A stretch of DNA of 64,000 bases, taken from positions 3,224,001-3,288,000 of the forward strand of contig NC_064675.1 of assembly GCF_023278565.1 (NCBI RefSeq), written 5' to 3'. Every line of letters starts with the position of its first letter. Positions within the stretch are counted from its first letter, which is position 1. The stretch is from Colletotrichum lupini. Its lineage: Eukaryota > Ascomycota > Sordariomycetes > Glomerellales > Glomerellaceae. Both the position numbers and the translations under genes were made by a program. Under the pieces are notes generated by a model that had not been told where the DNA came from, made no database searches, and saw nothing but the letters and a program-made list of their open reading frames with translations. This document shows positions 46,687 to 59,220 of the stretch, piece by piece.

Positions 46687-48217
46687 TTCCTGATGATCTA
46701 TCTCGATACCGCATAATGAAAAGCTATCAAGGGCAAACTTTAGGGGGGGATAAAGTCGTCGAGTCGAGGATACGTGAAACTTGAAAAGATGAAACATATC
46801 AATCTCGTTCCCAAGAATCGATGCCATACCAATGTTACTCGTCATGGTTTGGGTCGCTATACCCAACACTTCATCCATACACAAGAAACCAGATCCGTTA
46901 GAAAGAAACACGCATACGTATCCGAGAGCAGGTCATGTATCACAGACTCGACGAGAAGAAGCATAAAGTTCGTTCCTCACGCTTCATTGCGAGGGACGGG
47001 CCAACTCTACCAGGGGACACGGGATATTATACAGACGAAAGGCAAAGCTTGGCAACGATGATGCTCGCTCCCAATCATAGTAGCAGATGCAGTATCGGTA
47101 GGAGTAGCAGCAGGGGCAGCACGTTACGACAAGTGAATGTTGGCTCGATTTCGAAATTCGAGTTCCATGGAAAGGCATCGAACTTCTCAAGGCTCTTAGC
47201 ACGCCATCTCTTCTTTGCGTGTCCGGAATCCGTTCTTGGATTGTAGTTTGTCTGTAGCTGTGGCTTTTGGAGGCAAAGCTACTGCTGGGTTTGGAATTCA
47301 CCATCTATGCGAACCTCTTCTCGTCTTGTGTCTTCTTTCTGGAACAAGACTCCGACACGATGAGGTTCATGGCCTGCTTTATCTTTAACTCCTATCCTAT
47401 GGATATTGTGGTTCCTCAGATGGGCCGTGGCCAACATTGGAATGCGTGAGTAGATGGTCTACGAAACCATGTGAGGCAGGGGAGAACGGTAAGGGATATG
47501 CCTCGAAGATCGAGTCTCGAAGTTTATCAGAGGCTCTTCATCGGGTATGCAGATAAATCCCACCGGCACTGCCTTGATCGAAAGCGCACTAGAGAGAAAT
47601 CCACCTTCCTCTTTACTCGGCTTCATTCTTATCCATGCTGGGCTGAGACGTGGCAACCGACATCGTCGCCATCTCGTTCACGCTGGCAGAGAGATCAAGT
47701 CTGTTCCGCCCAGAGAAGGGTGAACCTAGACCCCATCGCTCGCAGCTCTAGAACCTTTTGTTCGACTGTACCTACTGCGAGTACGACAACGACGATGGGC
47801 TTTCTGGTTCCTGTACCACGGCGCATGTCACGCGCGCTGCGGGGTGGTGAGGTTATAAACACGCGCAAAAGAAGAGGAGGCACCGCTGAGAGCGACGAGA
47901 TCAAAGTCCCTCGTCGAGGTCCGCCTCGTTTGCGCTTGCTTGGTTCATCCGAGACAAACCTCCTCTTCCTCGCCTTCTCTACCTCTCTCTCGCCGATTCA
48001 GGCTCGGAGACCGCATTACGGTCCTCTGAGCGAGAGCGCGCCCCACGTAGGACTATGAACTACAAAGGTCCCAAGAGAGAAAATTGGCGAAAAGGAAAGA
48101 AAGGGCGGAAAGAAGCCATCCTGGCTTGCAAAAGGCGGTCGATAGTCGAAAGAACTCTAGACCACGTTGTGGTGTCATTGGATCAGACCTACCTGCTCAG
48201 CTTATTCGTGTTTTCTA

Positions 48218-48727
48218 CAGTAGGGTGTCAAAAGTTCGTGTACACCCTCCCAGTGCGTCACCTATAGCCCACTAACTACGTCTCTTTATTACTATAAATA
48301 TCTTTCTAACTTAGGTATAAATAATATACTTTAAAATTATAATAAATACTTAAGTATATAAAGTATATAAAACTATTTTTTATATATTTTAAAATACGTT
48401 ATATTAGTACTTTATAATATAATATAAAAGTAGAATATAAAGTAAAAAAGAATTTACTAAGAAGTACAGTGCTATTCGCACTTAAAAGGCCCTATAATCT
48501 ACTATAATAAAAAAAAATTTAAACTTATTTTTAAAAAGTTTTATTTTACGCTTTTGTAGTTTAGAAAAACATAGTGTAACTTAGATATATACTAATATAA
48601 TAGCTAATTAGTTATATAGTGATTTTTAATTTCTTTTTCTTATTATATTTAACGTTTTATTCGCTGTTGAAAAGTAGTACTTTTGCGGGGTACTGTGCGC
48701 TGCACACGAACCTTTGACACCCCACTG
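48218..48727. mobile_element. RIP-mutated MITE with TA target duplication (510 bp)
   Basis: Seen directly: the left end CAGTAGGGTGTCAAAAGTTC and the reverse complement of the right end CAGTGGGGTGTCAAAGGTTC continue to match for 27 bases with three A/G differences. TA dinucleotides flank both ends (48216-48217 and 48728-48729). The interior (about 48290-48660) is extremely AT-rich and poor in CpA and TpG. TA duplication and ends beginning CAGT are typical of the Tc1/mariner superfamily (established knowledge). At 510 bp it is far too short for a transposase, so it is a non-autonomous, MITE-like element, or a deletion derivative, later hit by RIP. The single-copy flanks are normal GC content. 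Confidence 0.85.
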
Positions 48728-48729
48728 TA

Positions 48730-51700
48730 ATGTTCCCAAACATCTCGATTTGATTGTCGAGGCTCAATGGCAGATGAACTAGCCAAGTCGCTTAGACGGG
48801 CTTGAAAAAAAGTTTCCTCTTTACAAAAGAACGTGGGGAAAACAATGTCGTATAAACAAACGAACCCTGTGCGACTCCAGAAAGACCAACCCAACCCATT
48901 ATTGAAGTCTTGGGGGCTCCATTCAGGAATGGCACCCGGAATTACCTCCCGCCTCTCACCAGGAGTATGGGACGCGCGGGTTGCACGTCTGGGAGTTTGT
49001 CTTGGTGATCGGACCACATGTTGTGCAGGGTCGACTGACAAAGGAACCAATGTGGAAATTTCCAAAAGTTCGTGTGCCCTTTTGTCTGAAACCCCTCGAG
49101 TTCAAAACCTCGTCGCCAAGGCCCTGGGAAGCGCTGACTGTAGGCCGTTGGTATGCGAATTTCGTCTCCACAATCGTCGTACAGAGCTGAGAGAAAGTCT
49201 GCTTTTCGCGAGAATGATGTACGTAATAATGTCCTTACTCCCGAGTCCCAAGAGCTGCCAACCAAGCAAGGCCAGCAGCATGCGTGAGCGACAAGTCGGA
49301 GGCTGCCAACCACGCACGCACTCTCTTAATGAGCGGATCTCGTGTGTATTTCTATTCTGTCCATCAAGGTACGGCAGCGACTACGATTACTGTATTTAGA
49401 GTGGTGTACGGAGGCTTGCAGCTCAAAGTCTTGGCTTGCGGGCTTGGCCGGCCAACTGGGGTAAAGGCTGGGGATTTTTGTGATCTCCCCCTCGCAACCC
49501 AAAACGTCAGTAAGACTACGAAGTACTCCGTAGGTGACTGACTGGTAGCGATTTGCTGTAGCAGCTGTCAGGCTCGCCGACTTGATGAAGGAATAAAGCC
49601 CACTTGGACAAACGGTGCTGCTTTCCCAGCCGGTAAGGTTGTCCACGCTGATGCTCATCTTCCTGTTGGTCTTTTGCCGGCGAGCTCGGCTCGGATGTTG
49701 CGAGCCCTGCGGTTGCAGATGTCTTTGCTCTTGCACCCACCGTTCTTTTTTACCCCCTCCCTGTTTGCTTGCGACCTTCTCGATTGAGATGGCGGTCACG
49801 TCAACTTTGTGTGGTTGGTCGGTACCTGGACCTCGATTAGAAATGGTCCAGGAGATGCCGTCTTAGCCGTCAACCCCCCAGCTTCCTCGGGCGTCGAGAA
49901 TCTAAAGAGGGGAAATCTTGCCGTTGGGTTGTATTATTCTCCGGCGCGCGTGTTCTAGGTCGCAGAGCGGCATGCTGTCATCACTACTTTCAAAGTAGTG
50001 CTTTGTACGTCTCCATGCGGACAATGCTTCCATCCTTGTAGTGGTAGCATGCGGAACCCAAAGTATGAGTGGGCTGGGAATCCGTGAGCAGGTGGCCAGA
50101 CTTCGCGCTTGTTCTTGCGAGGGGTTACAACAGTCCGTTAGCCAGCATGCAAACAGTTTTGCTGACCGATGATCACAGAGCCAGGATGAAGATGTTCAAG
50201 TGGCAGATAGGGAACTGCCGGCGATAATCAAAGATCAGCACTTTGGAGAGCGGCTAGACAGTGGAGATTATTTGGAGATTTCCGTCGTCGATTCTTGTTT
50301 AGGAAAGAATACGTCTTTCGAGTTTGCATTCCGTTGGTGTTGGTGACCGGCGAGTTGTTTCTAGAATATTGCCTGTTCCGAGGTAGAGCGGCATGGGCAA
50401 ACTTGCGTTAGAATCAACGTCCTGTCTCCTCAATGACAACGAAACAATTGCTTCACGTTGACAAACGAAGCCGGCCTAGCAAAACAGGGCAGGGCGAGCA
50501 TTCAGCGGCAGCCAGCTGGAAGACGGGGCGTGAGCTGTGGTGCGGGAATGGCGTCCACTCAAGCTTTCCAAGAAAATTCCAAGAGATTGGGCGAAGCCGC
50601 TAGAAGCAGAAACGGGCGGCCGGGTTCGGGGGGCGTGTGTTGCGTGGTGGTATTGGCCTGGCCTGCAACAGACTAATACCTCCATACCAGTCCGCCATCA
50701 GTGATACGTGACATTTGCTTGACAGGCCCTAAAAGCACCATGTTCATCTGTGGGAAAAAAATCGAACGCTGGTATAGAAGGAGGGCGCGACGTTCGAGTC
50801 GCGACTGGCGCCCCCATAGTCAAAACCTGACTTCATGGCGTGCCGGGGGGGGGATCCGAAGGGCGTTTTCTGGGGAACGGGGGGATCTGGAGGGGGTCCC
50901 TATCCCAGCAGGCATGGCGTGATGGATGGGGTAGGTATTAAACTGCCACTGTCAACGGCTGGCTCAACGATTGTGCTGATGGGCCGGATGTCGCGGAGAG
51001 TGCTCCGTTCTGTAATTTGTGGTGAGGCAGAGCGTACGTATTGCGCATGATAATCGCAATATGAGAAACGGCGCCATTGGGGCACCAGGGCCGAAGCGAA
51101 AACTCTGCTCCAAAAGGCAGCAGCACAGTATACGAGGCGCGTCTGCAAAAGTTTGATTTGTTCTACCCAAACTTGCACGGCTGATGCTTGGCTTGAGAAA
51201 GTACTGTAGGCTGGCAGGTGGCTGACCAACGACAGGCGATAAACCGGGGGATGTGTTCGAGTTAGTGTTAGCAAAAGGGAACGGCTGAGTGGGATCCGCT
51301 CGCAAAAGATCCTTTGGACTTTTGCCAATAATTGGCGTCCATCCAAACGGACACTCCGCCCTGCGCACTCGTGGACTGCAGTAGGACAAGCGCTCAAGCG
51401 AGGAGAGGCGAGTGTGTGCGCGAGGGTGGCAGGTGGTTCGGGCCAGCCGCCGCTCTTGGCATTTGCCGTTCCTCGTTTCGTTTATGCACCACTCTTCCTG
51501 TCGAAGCCCAGGCCAGCAAACAGCACTGGTGTGTCCCGCCGCCGTCGATGTTTCGGGTGGGCATACGCAGGTATAGTGGGCGGTAAGGTACAGTCACTTT
51601 GTTGTAGGTTCAAGGACACGCCAGTGGCTGCCTCCGGTTCAGCGGACGATGTTCAAGCTGCGGACACAGACAACCGTCTCTCGGCCGATTCGAGAGTCCA

Positions 51701-54700
51701 AGCCACTTGAGGACGGGATCGCCATGTGCATCGAGCTTGGCCGCGCTCCCGTTCTGATGCTAGGCGGTGCTAACCCTCCATTGACGTCCATTAATAATGA
51801 CTTGCAGTGCAGAGCCAAGGATTCCCGAGCCAGCAAAAACGGTGACGGCGGCGGCGGCGGAAAGAGAGGTATAATTGATGGAAGGGGAGGCCATGACATT
51901 GACAGGCAATTCGAACGTTAGGGGGATAGCATGGCGACATGGATTATGCAGAAATGCTTGATTGTGCAGCCGGAGGGCAAAGAGAACGGTAGAGAGACTG
52001 GGGGATGGTCAGTAGACGACGAGGGTAGACTCGGGCACCGTGGCGGATATCTGACCTGTTTCGTCCTGGTGTTGGCCTTTGGTGTTGGCCTGGGTCTCGA
52101 GACAAAAAGTGTGTGTGGGTGGGCGGTGTTGGGGACAAAGTATCGGTGCTTGTACTGTGTGTGTTCGTGTGGTATGGCATGTTTTAGCATTGGCATGTCG
52201 ACGGCCATGCCCGTTCATCCCATTGTTTGTATCCCCGTACGAGGCATCCTATTGACCTCTTTAGTAATTGTTCAGACGATTCTTTTGGGAAGTACGCAAA
52301 GTCTCAGCGTCTTACCAAGTTCTGTTCAATTGTGCGAAGTGCGATTTTCGACCTGAATACAGATACTGAGAGTGAGGAGTGTTTGGTTTGCTGGCGTTCG
52401 GAGTACTGTAAGTGTACTGTGTAACGTTTTGAAATCTGTCGTCGATCCACTTGACGTTTACCTTAGAATTTACCTTAAACCAAGGTGGACTCGGTTTACG
52501 AAGCTCCAGAGTCCAGAGTCGAGTGCTCCACAAGCCGTCAGCAAGTGGTAGTTGCCGACCAAGATCCGTCTCTGTCTATATCCGAGGAATCCCAGTTATC
52601 GAATGACGCGGACATTGTATGCAAAGGGCCTCCCTAGAGAGCCTACCTTCCTCTGTTGGAAGGCTAGAGAGACGTTGTTGCCGGAGTTGAAGCCGAGTTG
52701 CGACGCCTGACCTGGCCTTTACCTTGATGAGCACAGGTGCAATATGACGGATGCTACCTGCCTGCTCCATGGTAGAGAGAGTTAAGCTACCTAGAAAGAA
52801 GGAAGAAGTCTCGCTGTTAGTGTTAGCCTGCTAGTGTAAGGTAAGGTCGGGTCGCGCCCGACTCAAGCGGTGGGAACTTGAGGAGTTTGGGAGTTGACGA
52901 GAGACTTCTGACCGAGAATGGAAGCAGGTACGGAGGGAGGGTCCACGCCGGGCTAGGCCCCCGCCTTTCTGTGCCGTAATGCCGTAACTGGTGCCATTGG
53001 AAAAGGCATCCATTCAGCTGACCTTCCGTCGTGGCTTCTATTTGGTACGAATACTTTGCCGGCAACTCGTCCAAGGGTGAAACGGAGGATGGGATTCGCC
53101 AGGTAAGGTAGGCACCTGCCTTACGCTCAAACTTTTGCAGACCTTCCTTCATATGGAGCAAGGTACCTCGCTACTTTGCTAAGGCTCAAGCGGGCAGGTT
53201 GATATTCGGTAGAATTCAAGCATTTTGCACCCGGGCCTTCTCACGCTGCAACTCTCTCTCCCGTCTTTCCATGGTAAGGTACTTTCATTAGTACGGTAAA
53301 GTGCATTGGTACCTTGGGTCATCAACTTCCTTCCCGTCTGGTCCTTGTTTGCCTGCCCGGCATCAATCTACAACGTTGGAGACGAGGCGCCATTCCTTGC
53401 ATCAGATAGATACATTACGTTTGGAGCTTTGCGTCTTCACCGACCACCTGTTCTTTTCTCTTGCCTTACTTCCCTTCTCTCCTCTGATTTGCTTTTGTTT
53501 CTCGTCCGCGCAGACACTGTCAGACTCGGACGGTACTATAAACGCCGGTTATGCTCTGGCGGCCAATCTCCAAGGTTGCAATGCAAATGACAATGCCAGA
53601 GGACGTTGACCTACGAGAGACCCAGCCTCTGTCCCTCTCGTCTCCAAATACAAAGATACCCTGCCGTGCTGCTGGGTCTAGGCACAACGGGAGGTAGCAT
53701 TGCCATTATACCGTCCACCAAAAGGTCAAAAGATGAAAAAGCTGGGTGGTCTACTAGCAGTCTAGCACAGGTCAAGGGGGAAAAAAGTACCTCGAGTCCG
53801 CGCCACCCCGGTCGCCGCATGTCTTTCACCTCCCCAAACGGGTTAGACCTCTCTACAAAAGGCCTCGGTCCACTCGGCGCTGTTCTTGCTTCCACAATCC
53901 ACCACTCTGACCAGGACGGGGACCACCACGCATTTGCACCAAAGGGCCCTTTTCTATCTTTCCTTCACTGCCCCTACCACAGTGCTCCCTAAGGTACTTA
54001 CTTTTGTTAGGTCGCGGCTTGCCAAACGGATGAACCGCTGACCACTCACCACTCAGGTTTCAGGAATTACTCGTGGGTGTTCGTCTTGACGATCATCGGC
54101 ACCGAACTCGCCCTAATTCTTACTCGACCCTGCCTGCCTGCCATTTGCTTCAAGGCCGGTTCCTTGTCCCTATTCTGGACTCACGACCACCCTGCCGCTT
54201 TCATCCCCCCCGTTCATCTGCCCCTGCTCTGCCGACCTGCCACGCCTGCCTCAACCTCTCAAGCCGACGGCCTGCGTTTCCGTTTGCTAGCCGCCGCTGC
54301 TGCTTGCTGCTTGTGCTGCTCACCCTCTGTCTGAATGGAACACCACACTTTACAACTGTACGGTAGAAGCGCCAAACTGCAAATCATCATTCCAAGCAAT
54401 CCGACAAAGAGTCTGCCCATTTGCCAACTCGCGCCGAAGTACATATCAAGGGTACGCGTACCAAGTACGGATATCGCTGCAGCATCGCATCGAGTCCTGG
54501 TACTGGATACGTACCTTCGGATCATTAATTGAATCGCACCTTGGCTGATCGATACACTACGTCCACGCCTACCGCCCGGCCAGAATCCGAGCCTCCATCT
54601 CTCCTCTTTACTCTCCAATTCTCCATTATCGAATCACCCAATACCTGCAAAAATCCCGACAGGGACCGATTGTAGCGCGCACTTGGTTCGACCTTTTGAA

Positions 54701-56001
54701 GTTCGAAAAGAAAGCGGGAAAAAGACACACCCGTTCTACTCGTACCCTTTGCAACCTCAACTTCACCTCTACCAACGGTGAACCCCGTACATACGCCGTA
54801 CCCCGTTGAACTTCTCTCAACCTTGCTTGGGGTCCTGTTCAACTTCCGCTCGACACACGCCTCCACACCCATCAGCCAGGTCCCATCCGTCCATCCATCC
54901 TTCTCTGATCATCACAAGTCGCGCGGTGGTCCCCCCCAGGAACACACCAATTACCGTACATGGTCTTCACTCGCCTTTGGTTTCTGTTACCCTATTCTTT
55001 CGCCATATCACGCCGTCCTTGTCAGCTACGCAACCACGTTCCCACCCGCCGCTCTTCAACGAGCCCTGTCCTGGCCTGACCCGACGTCCGATGCGCATGA
55101 GATCCGCCCCCAGAGCCAAGTCCCCCTTGCGGCCCTGGTCCTTCAACACAGACGAACTGCCCTTGCTGCGCGGTCCCGGACATCGTCTCCAACCTCTCGC
55201 GCCTCTTCTTCGGCCCTGCACGGGAATCGGTTCCCTCATATCCGGCTTGTACTGCTTTCATCATCGGGCTTCCTATTCAGTCCAACCTTGTTAAGCGGCT
55301 CTTCTTTGCGCTGGCACCACCCGATGACTCGACGCCTCCCGTTTCGCTTCACTCCTCCCGCCAGCCCGTTGCAACCTTGACCTTCCATCCCATCTCGTCT
55401 GCTTCCTCCACAACCACCACTCCTCCGCCTCCCATCTGTGCTTCCTGTGCTTGCTTGCTTGCTTGCTCGCCGTGCTTGTCTCGAACCGCACCTCGCTCGC
55501 TCCAGGAACCGGATTCTATTCCTACGCCCGGTCATTGGAACCAGGCCTACTACTTGGACCCGTCGCTCCATTGCCACCGCTTTCTCGCTTCTCGGCACAT
55601 CACTCCATCCTTCATCCACCTTCTCACCACGACACCTACACATCCACACCACCGAGGTCTCCAGTCCTTTCTCCATACCTACGCATTCGTACCTGACTGG
55701 ACCTAATCCACTCCCCGATCTCATCTCATCTACCGGTCTCGTCCCAGGACCCCTTTGCATTTGTTTTACGTTACTCTGCCCCGTGCGGCCCTAAGAAAGA
55801 GCCGCCGACAAAAGGCCCTCACCATGAAGTTTTGCGGGTCAGCATAACCCCCGGGCCAAGCACATCTCGTGAATCCCTCGTTCCAGGGAATCCGTCCGAG
55901 ACAGACGCACGGGAACGGGCCTCTGCCTCCGCTGCCACCCGCCGCATGGTGGTCCTGGCCTGACACGACTCGTCTGTTGCCGGCTCACTCGTCTCCTGTC
56001 A
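48730..56001. other. 7.3 kb largely non-coding region
   Basis: Between the MITE and the PH-domain gene. The stretch 53.2-56.0 kb is pyrimidine-rich on the plus strand and probably forms the promoter and leader of the PH gene. A 13-bp match to the MITE terminal repeat is at 49063-49075, and a GC-rich hairpin-capable sequence at 50786-50817. GGTAAGGTA occurs at 51582, 53102 and 53273. The open frames here (for example 48833-49399, 51931-52356 and 54778-55380, plus) show no domain. No RNA gene was recognised. Confidence 0.5.
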
Positions 56002-56008
56002 TATAAAA
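56002..56008 (+). promoter_or_regulatory. TATA-like element next to the PH-gene start
   Basis: TATAAAA sits only 14 bp before the ATG at 56022. If it is a working TATA box, transcription would start near or within the first codons and translation might begin at Met28 (56103) instead. Confidence 0.3.
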
Positions 56009-56021
56009 CCTCATCTGCCCC

Positions 56022-57299
56022 ATGGATCCCCGCAGCGAGGACGGCGGAAATGGACCATCTAATACCGCAGCGCAGCCGCCGCCTCTCCGGCGGCGACTAT
56101 CGATGGAGGAGGACTATTTCTACCAGGAAGTCATGACTTCCCCTTTCCGACGACCATCACAGCCGCCACCATATGAGCGGGATGCTAGACCAAGACGGCC
56201 GTTGGCACCCAGGGTCAACTCCCAACATGGAGTCGGGGAGGATTTGCCAGGCTATTCGTGCGACATCGAGTTGGAGGGCGTATGGGTGAAGAAGATGGAA
56301 ATTGAAAACACAACCAAACGGGCAGAGGACAGAAATTGGCACACTACTATCGTACAACTACGAGGCACTGCATTGAATTTCTACAACGTGAAGAAGGATT
56401 GGGGATGGGGCAGGACGAGAGACGGACCGACCATCTCGCCCGACAATCCGCCATGGGTGCGAAAGGCATCTCTCGACAGAGCGTACAGTCTTCAGCACGC
56501 CGATATTGGTATTGCTGCCGATTACAAGAAGTAGGTTGCCTCGATTCTCAGCCTCATTCCATGCCAAGACCTGCCAAGAGACTGACTCCCACCTAGGAGG
56601 CGATATGTCATTCGTGTCAGGGCCGAGGAGGATCAGTTCCTCCTATCCTGTATAGAATTAAGCACAATGGTCAGGTGGTTGGAGGCTCTCTTCGCCGCCA
56701 TCGATGTTGCCGCTCCCATCGACGATCGTGACTATCCCCGCGACCAAAGCATCCCCCGCATTCAACGCATCCGCTGGTTCCGTGGCCAGACACCAGCACC
56801 GACGAACAACTACCCCGTACCGACGCCAAGACCACTGAGTCCTGAACTCCGCCGTGTGGCTTCTGCCGAGGCACCCGATCCCTTCCCAGCATCTTCCACC
56901 ATAGAGGGTCTTGTTCACCAGGCCGTCGTCAACGAGCGCGGCGAGACCAACGTACTAGACAGCGAGTCTATCTACGGTCCCGGACCTGGGAGGAACGAGC
57001 TGATCAGCAGCCGCTTGTCGACAACATCGTATCCCAACGAGGCCATCGATCCAGACACTGGAAAATGGGCACCCGAGCATCAATGGAGTGCGGCCCACGA
57101 TCTGCTTTATGCCAAGCTTTGCTACTCTGTTCTCCTGTTCAAGAGCCCCCGAAAGTCAAACTACATCATCAGCAAGGGAAAACGATGGTTCGTGGATTGG
57201 GCAACAGGTCGCATGGTGCGCGTACTGCCGCCAGCGTACGGCGAGATTGATTTCTTCGGCCCTTGGCAAGTCATCCACACGGAAAACAGAAGGATTTAA
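56022..57299 (+). CDS. PH-domain protein of unknown role (fungal YHR131C-like)
   Basis: Two exons, 56022-56530 and 56597-57299 (66-bp intron, donor GTAGGT, acceptor CACCTAG), give 403 residues. A disordered, Pro/Arg-rich start (1-75) leads into a pleckstrin-homology domain (about 78-225) recognisable by GYSCDIELEGVWVKKMEIEN at its first strands and VRWLEALFAAIDVAAPI at the closing helix. The rest (225-403) has no domain I recognise but looks ordered toward the C-terminus (WFVDWATGRMVRVLPPAYGE). The domain probably binds phosphoinositides or a membrane protein. The resemblance to yeast YHR131C is from memory and tentative. It is convergent with NNF1. Confidence 0.8.
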
Positions 57300-58146
57300 G
57301 ATGGATCGTTGTTTCTCCCTCACTTCTATTGCACATATACATACCCCGTGCCCTCGTCAATGACGAGGGCCTTTCTTTCGCATTGACACGAGGAAGAATC
57401 GCAAGATTCGACGATACGGATTTTTACCATACATTACCCAGAGGCTGGGCGGTCGGTCGGTACGGCGGCCAAAACAAAAATCGGGCGGGACGGCGCGGCA
57501 TATGCATTTGGTTGGCTCTTTTCTTTTTTCCTTCCTACTTCATCTCCATTCCTCTCAACCTGTTCTCAGTCTCCTTTGTCATTTATGGCGGGTGAGAGGG
57601 AGAGAACGAGAGCATAGCTTTGCGCCAAGCATATCATCATTGGGCGGAGTTGTCAAGGGCAGCGGCAATGCTCGCTGCCCCAAGTTTCATTATCGTCCTT
57701 TTGCTTTTTCTGTAGCATGGAGTATTCAGCGTTGGCATCGCGAAAGCCTTGGCACCGAACATATTCGTTAACGATGGGGGACCCTGAAGGAAACTTCCCA
57801 TCGGTCATGGTCGAGGCATAGCCTGGTCGACTTGAATGTATTAAACGTTAACAACATTACTCGGAATGAACGTGAAGCTTTGGCCGTTGTGAGAATGCCG
57901 TTTGATCCAGGATGGCAAAGAAACATAAAGGGACTAGGTCAATTGCAAGTTCTTGGCTTTGTTTTCAGCCGAGCCACGGCCTACATAAATCAAAATGGTA
58001 TCTCATGCGTAGGGAAGAGCAACCATGTCTACAGCCGTAATCAGACATTATTCGACAACCACATCTCCATGAATCCAGCCTTTACCGGTTACGTATTGCC
58101 CCCCTTTTTCTTCACCCTCGTCGCGTATCGCAGTCTGTCCGACCCC
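57300..58146. other. Convergent PH gene / NNF1 3' region
   Basis: Between two convergent stops. It should contain both 3' ends. An open frame of 144 codons (57832-58266, plus) overlaps the NNF1 3' end in antisense and has no domain. Confidence 0.45.
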
Positions 58147-59220
58147 TCACATACCCGCCATCTCCACCTCGGAAGCCCGCGCCTCGGCCGCCAGCTCGGG
58201 CGCAACGTCCACGAGCAACGCGTTGGCACCGTCGATATCGGCGACCTGGCTCTCGAGCTGGGCTAAGAGAGCATCGATCTCTGCGCGCTGAGACTGGATG
58301 GAGGCGAAGAGGGATTCGTTGGAGGCCTGGGTGTTTTGGAGGCGGGCGTTGAGGGTCGATTGTTGCGGGGCGAGGCGCGGGGCGAGGTGGGCCGTTAGGA
58401 TTTCGTCGGGGGGGAGCACGTGTGGGCTGTTGTGACTGGTGTTAGTCCTTGGGGTTTGATTTTGGGTGTGTCTGGTGTTACAGAGTGTTGAGGCCCGAGA
58501 AAAGAGAGGGGGGGAGGGGGGGTGTGACGTACGGGATTGGTTCTTCGACGTCGCTGCCGCCTTCTTGTCTCCTGCGGTCTGCGTCGCTGACGAGGTTTTC
58601 TAGCTCGTTTAGTTTGCGGATGACGTCGCGGTCGGCGAGGATCGATTGGAAGTCTTTCTATAGGAGTGAGAAACATCATTAGTCTGCGGTTCCTCTCCTT
58701 CTTCTCATCTTCCCCTCCCATGCGGGTTGAACAGGGAATGAGACCCAAAACGTACGTTACATCTCTCCTCGAGGTAATCCACCATTTGCTTCTGGACGTT
58801 GCGCAGGGTATTCGGCGCGTGGGCGGCAACGGTGGGGAAGCACGAGGCGAAGTTGTCGTAGTTTACTTTGCGGAGGGTGCTGGCGAGGGCGCCGTCGTAG
58901 AGCTGGATGAAGCGTCCGGCGCGGGGGCCGGGGGTCGCGGGGGTGTGTTTTTGGGGGAGGGGAGGTGAGGCGGGCGGTTGTTGTGGTTGTGTTTCCTGCG
59001 CTTGCTGTGATGGCTCTTGTGGTTGTTGCAACGCTTGCGCTGTCGTTGCTGAGGTTGCTCCTGGTGCTGGTGTTGTTGTTGATGTTGACGATGCGCCGGC
59101 GCCGGGGTGCGATTCGGTCTCGGGTTGGTGTTGGACGGCGTGGTCTTGCGATTGGATCTGTGATGATGATTCCTTTATCGATTGCGAGGGCTGTGGCTGG
59201 TCTTGGTCGGGAGCGGACAT
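58147..59220 (-). CDS. NNF1: Kinetochore MIND-complex subunit Nnf1
   Basis: Nnf1 (PMF1 in animals) pairs with Mtw1 in the MIND/Mis12 complex that links inner kinetochore to Ndc80. Exons 59220-58756, 58657-58533 and 58426-58147 (introns 99 and 106 bp) give 289 residues. A disordered Gln/Pro/Ser-rich start (1-95) precedes the Nnf1 domain: GPRAGRFIQLYDGALASTLR, VNYDNFASCFPT, VQKQMVDYLEERCN, then KDFQSILADRDVIRKLNELE and a C-terminal coiled coil (PPDEILTAHLAPRLAPQQ through SQVADIDGANALL). Proteins of this family begin their conserved part the same way. The first 95 residues are longer than in yeast but usual in filamentous fungi. Confidence 0.9.

Larger units (their letters stand above)
45075..48215. 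other. 3.1 kb non-coding region with microsatellites
   Basis: Downstream of the NTF2-RRM gene. It has an AC microsatellite (45845-45877), a run of 17 C (46670-46686) and purine-rich tracts around 45.6-45.8 kb. The open frame 47471-48058 (plus, 195 codons) has no recognisable domain. No RNA gene was seen. Confidence 0.5.

Noticed and set aside
47471..48058. 195-codon plus-strand frame before the MITE
   Set aside because: No recognisable protein and no splice support.
48833..49399. 188-codon plus-strand frame after the MITE
   Set aside because: No domain; mixed composition unlike the real genes nearby.
54778..55380. 200-codon plus-strand frame upstream of the PH gene
   Set aside because: C/T-driven open frame in the probable leader of the PH gene.
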